Shown in pieces: positions 22,298 to 23,538 of a DNA stretch of 23,538 nt. Where the stretch lies: the NCBI GenBank assembly GCA_017437925.1, contig JAFRWQ010000264.1, positions 1 through 23,538 on the forward strand. The letters are read 5' to 3'. Positions within the stretch are counted from its first letter, which is position 1; the number at the start of each line of letters is the position of its first letter. A model generated the notes under the pieces. It saw only the letters and a list, made by a program, of their open reading frames with translations. It made no database searches and had not been told where the DNA came from. The DNA is from Bacillota bacterium. GTDB lineage: Bacteria > Bacillota_A > Clostridia > Peptostreptococcales > Anaerovoracaceae. The position numbers and the translations under genes were made by a program.

Positions 22298-22852
22298 TCA
22301 GTACTCCGGAGGAGTGGGGAAGTCCGCCTTTCTGACGGGGAATTGGGACATGTGGCTGCGGTAGTATTCGTCGGCTTCCGAGTTGGCCGGCAGCTCTCCC
22401 TGCTTGTTTCCGCTGTAGCCCGTGTATTCGGGGTTTCCCAGCAGCAGCTGGCCCACTATGTTGAACCACTGCCACAGGAAGAGGCTCGGTCTGTAGAGTC
22501 CTCCGAAGCATATGGCTCCGCTGGAGAACACGTTGGGGAGGAAGGGCCTGCGGCCGGAGCTTATCTCGGCGGCCGGCATCATGTTGGGGTAGTCGGGGCC
22601 GAGGGTGAAGCGGAGGGTGATGCTCTCCTGGTTCTTTATCCCCTTGACCCGCTTGTCTCCGGAGAAAAGGGGAGTGCTGTACTCCGCGACCGGCGCCGTA
22701 TCCTTGTAGGTCACCAGGTAGACCCGGTGGATCCCGTCGGGGGGATCGTCCGCGGGGACCCAGCTGTACTGGCTGTTGAAGGGGACCCGCTTCAGGGCTT
22801 CGTATTCGTTCTTCAGTCTCGTGGTCTTCTGCAGTGATGTCAGGCTCGGCAT
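22298..22852 (-). CDS. E2-like ubiquitin-conjugating enzyme (UBC fold)
   Basis: This 184-residue protein shows the UBC core in order. There is an N-terminal helix (LQKTTRLKNEYEALKRV), a central strand block ending ITLRFTLGPDYPNMMPAAEI (the YP-x-x-P motif, residues 88-93), and the active-site block FLPNVFSSGAICFGG with Cys115. After it comes the W-containing helix RPSLFLWQWFNIVGQLLLGN, as in true E2 enzymes. The spacing from Pro-Asn to the Cys is exactly that of eukaryotic E2s, but the His of HPN is Leu. The protein is slightly longer than a minimal E2, with a polar C-terminal tail. AAGGAGG precedes the ATG. It should receive the Ubl from the E1-like enzyme and pass it to targets; no E3 is recognisable nearby. 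Confidence 0.88.
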   Translation of the reverse strand: MPSLTSLQKTTRLKNEYEALKRVPFNSQYSWVPADDPPDGIHRVYLVTYKDTAPVAEYSTPLFSGDKRVKGIKNQESITLRFTLGPDYPNMMPAAEISSGRRPFLPNVFSSGAICFGGLYRPSLFLWQWFNIVGQLLLGNPEYTGYSGNKQGELPANSEADEYYRSHMSQFPVRKADFPTPPEY

Positions 22853-22873
22853 GGTATCCGCCTCCTTCTTTTG

Positions 22874-23095
22874 CTATCTGTGCTTCACCCAGCGGGTGAG
22901 CCTGCCGTTTTCGTCGATGTAAAGGTCGAAGCTCACGTGGCCCTTGCCGCTTTCCTCGCTGTCGATGTTGACCTCGATGTAATCTCCGTGGTCCTTCATC
23001 ACGTAGTTGTCTCCGACATAGATGCCTTCGTAGCGGGCCGCTTCCTTTACCGCCATCTCGATGGAGTAGTCCGACGGTCTGACCTATCTTTTCAT
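22874..23095 (-). pseudogene. Small protein of unknown function, first gene of the cassette, with an amber codon at codon 4
   Basis: ATG at 23095 stands behind AAAGGAG with good spacing, but codon 4 is TAG (23084-23086). The same frame then continues through VRPSDYSIEMAVKEAARYEG to a natural stop, 73 codons in total. Internal ATG 23056 could give a 60-residue product but lacks a ribosome binding site. The later part looks like a small beta-rich fold (YIEVNIDSEESGKGHVSFDL, then YIDENGRLTRW). I recognise no family. TAG is a normal stop for many genes here, so recoding is unlikely. A point mutation, base error or low-level internal start fit better. It is 21 bases upstream of the E2-like gene. 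Confidence 0.6.
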
Positions 23096-23120
23096 TTTCT
23101 TCTCCTTTCGTCTTTTCTCT

Positions 23121-23135
23121 GTGATCGCCGATCAC
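23121..23135. promoter_or_regulatory. Perfect palindrome in the leader of the cassette, candidate operator
   Basis: GTGATCG-C-CGATCAC is a perfect 7+1+7 inverted repeat, with a further GTGAT half-site at 23141. It sits between the weak promoter candidate and the first start codon of the cassette, and about 85 bases upstream of the divergent promoter. Confidence 0.55.
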
Positions 23136-23143
23136 CTTTTGTG

Positions 23144-23171
23144 ATTCCATTCTGCCAGTCAAAAACGACAA
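23144..23171 (-). promoter_or_regulatory. Weak promoter candidate for the ubiquitin-like/Lon cassette
   Basis: On the minus strand, TTGTCG (23171-23166) and TGGAAT (23149-23144) are 16 bases apart, each matching consensus at four of six positions. The start would fall at the edge of the palindrome. The match is poor, so an activator or another sigma factor may be needed. Confidence 0.3.
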
Positions 23172-23219
23172 AGTAAGGGAAAGAAAAAGGGAAATGTTTC
23201 GCGGCGAGGCCTTCGTTTT

Positions 23220-23228
23220 TGGTATAAT
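23220..23228 (+). promoter_or_regulatory. Extended -10 promoter of the divergent gene
   Basis: TGG-TATAAT is an extended -10 element with a perfect -10 hexamer. No good -35 box lies 16-18 bases upstream, as is common for this promoter type. It would begin transcription near 23235, just before the divergent gene's ribosome binding site. Confidence 0.55.
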
Positions 23229-23250
23229 CGAACCGGAAGCGGAGGCTGAA

Positions 23251-23538
23251 ATGACCGAATACATAAAGATCACGGACAACTGCATAATCAAGATAGAGTA
23301 CGAAGGAAACAGCGGCTCGGGCCCCGTGCGCGCCCTGACCGTGATCAGGGACGGAGCGGAGACCGAGCCCAGAAAGCAGGTCTGCTCGTTCATACGCGCC
23401 CTGGTCGACGCAAGGAAGACCAGGAAGGACGGATATCTTTCCCTTGACAGGGCGAAGGCTGAGATCTGGGCCGAAGACTATCTGGCGGTCGATACCTCCG
23501 AGAGCTTCAAAAAAGTCCTGCGGGACACCAGGGCCAGC
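23251..23538 (+). CDS. Divergent gene of unknown function, possibly winged-helix regulator (3' truncated by window edge)
   Basis: Ninety-six codons are visible from an ATG behind GCGGAGG, running off the right edge. Residues 1-33 look like a short beta-rich head (YIKITDNCIIKIEY). Residues about 45-95 contain QVCSFIRALVDARKTR, GYLSLDRAKAEIWAED and SFKKVLRDTRA, an order that resembles the winged-helix domain of transcriptional activators (helix, recognition region with 'a..iW', then a conserved LR-type helix). The similarity is by eye and modest. The gene is transcribed away from the cassette and shares its intergenic region, so it could be the local regulator. No stop is seen. Confidence 0.6.
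   Translation, partial: MTEYIKITDNCIIKIEYEGNSGSGPVRALTVIRDGAETEPRKQVCSFIRALVDARKTRKDGYLSLDRAKAEIWAEDYLAVDTSESFKKVLRDTRAS

Noticed and set aside
23084..23086. TAG codon read as pyrrolysine or another recoded residue
   Set aside because: TAG ends several ordinary genes here (for example the second transporter ATPase, binding protein, PLP enzyme and E1), so it is a normal stop.
13356..23095. Phage or mobile-element origin of the cassette
   Set aside because: No integrase, transposase, repeat ends or tRNA junction are seen, and base and codon use resemble the neighbouring minus-strand genes; transfer cannot be excluded, but nothing here shows it.
22287..23393. 368-codon minus-strand open frame across the start of the cassette
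   Set aside because: It runs out of frame through the E2-like and first small gene and lacks motifs; the E2 frame has the conserved Cys block.

Overview
The window looks like a GC-rich, low-mobility stretch of a bacterial chromosome, most likely a Bacillota/Clostridia-type anaerobe. The reasons are strong AGGAGG-type ribosome binding sites, a lipoprotein-type peptide-binding protein, an SLH-like surface domain on a peptidase, sigma-A type promoters and intrinsic hairpin terminators. No tRNA, rRNA, insertion sequence, CRISPR array or phage gene was seen. The species cannot be named from the sequence alone.

Left part (1-8230, plus strand). The 3' end of recX closes with a clean terminator. A 439-base leader follows, with two promoter candidates and a foldable GC-rich segment. 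It leads into a complete peptide ABC importer: two permeases, two ATPases, a terminator, then the binding lipoprotein on its own strong promoter and closed by its own terminator. Next come a RidA-family protein and a threonine-synthase-like PLP enzyme, which form a two-gene unit. A 15-bp-stem hairpin separates this unit from the convergent genes that follow.

Middle part (8262-13280, minus strand). It holds a secreted M13 (neprilysin/PepO-like) metallopeptidase with an SLH-like N-terminus. Upstream of it, and probably in the same operon, is a TetR-family regulator with a good promoter and an inverted repeat over its transcription start. Before that is a long-chain acyl-CoA ligase-like gene with its own terminator.

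Right part (13356-23095, minus strand). This is the notable region: a roughly 9.7-kb co-directional run of ten genes with short gaps or overlaps. In transcription order it encodes a small protein whose reading frame carries an amber codon at codon 4; an E2-like conjugating enzyme (Cys115); a ubiquitin-like beta-grasp protein ending in Gly; an E1/ThiF-like activating enzyme with a zinc knuckle; a JAMM (JAB1/MPN) isopeptidase with an Arg-rich tail; a short zinc-ribbon protein with P-D-x-x-Y-R repeats; a transglutaminase-like Cys-His-Asp protein; a multi-pass membrane protein; a very large Lon-type protease with two AAA+ modules, the first degenerate and the second intact, plus a Ser/Lys protease domain, and with an apparent one-base frameshift near its N-terminus; and a 598-residue protein I do not recognise.

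The E1, E2, Ubl and JAMM set is a eukaryote-like tagging and untagging pathway of the general kind known from bacterial Bil/Bub-type operons. Joining it to a Lon-type unfoldase-protease, a transglutaminase-like protein and a membrane protein suggests a self-contained tag-and-process or tag-and-degrade machine. That linkage is my inference. A divergently transcribed gene at the right edge (partial, possibly winged-helix) and a perfect 15-bp palindrome in the shared intergenic region suggest local control of the cassette.
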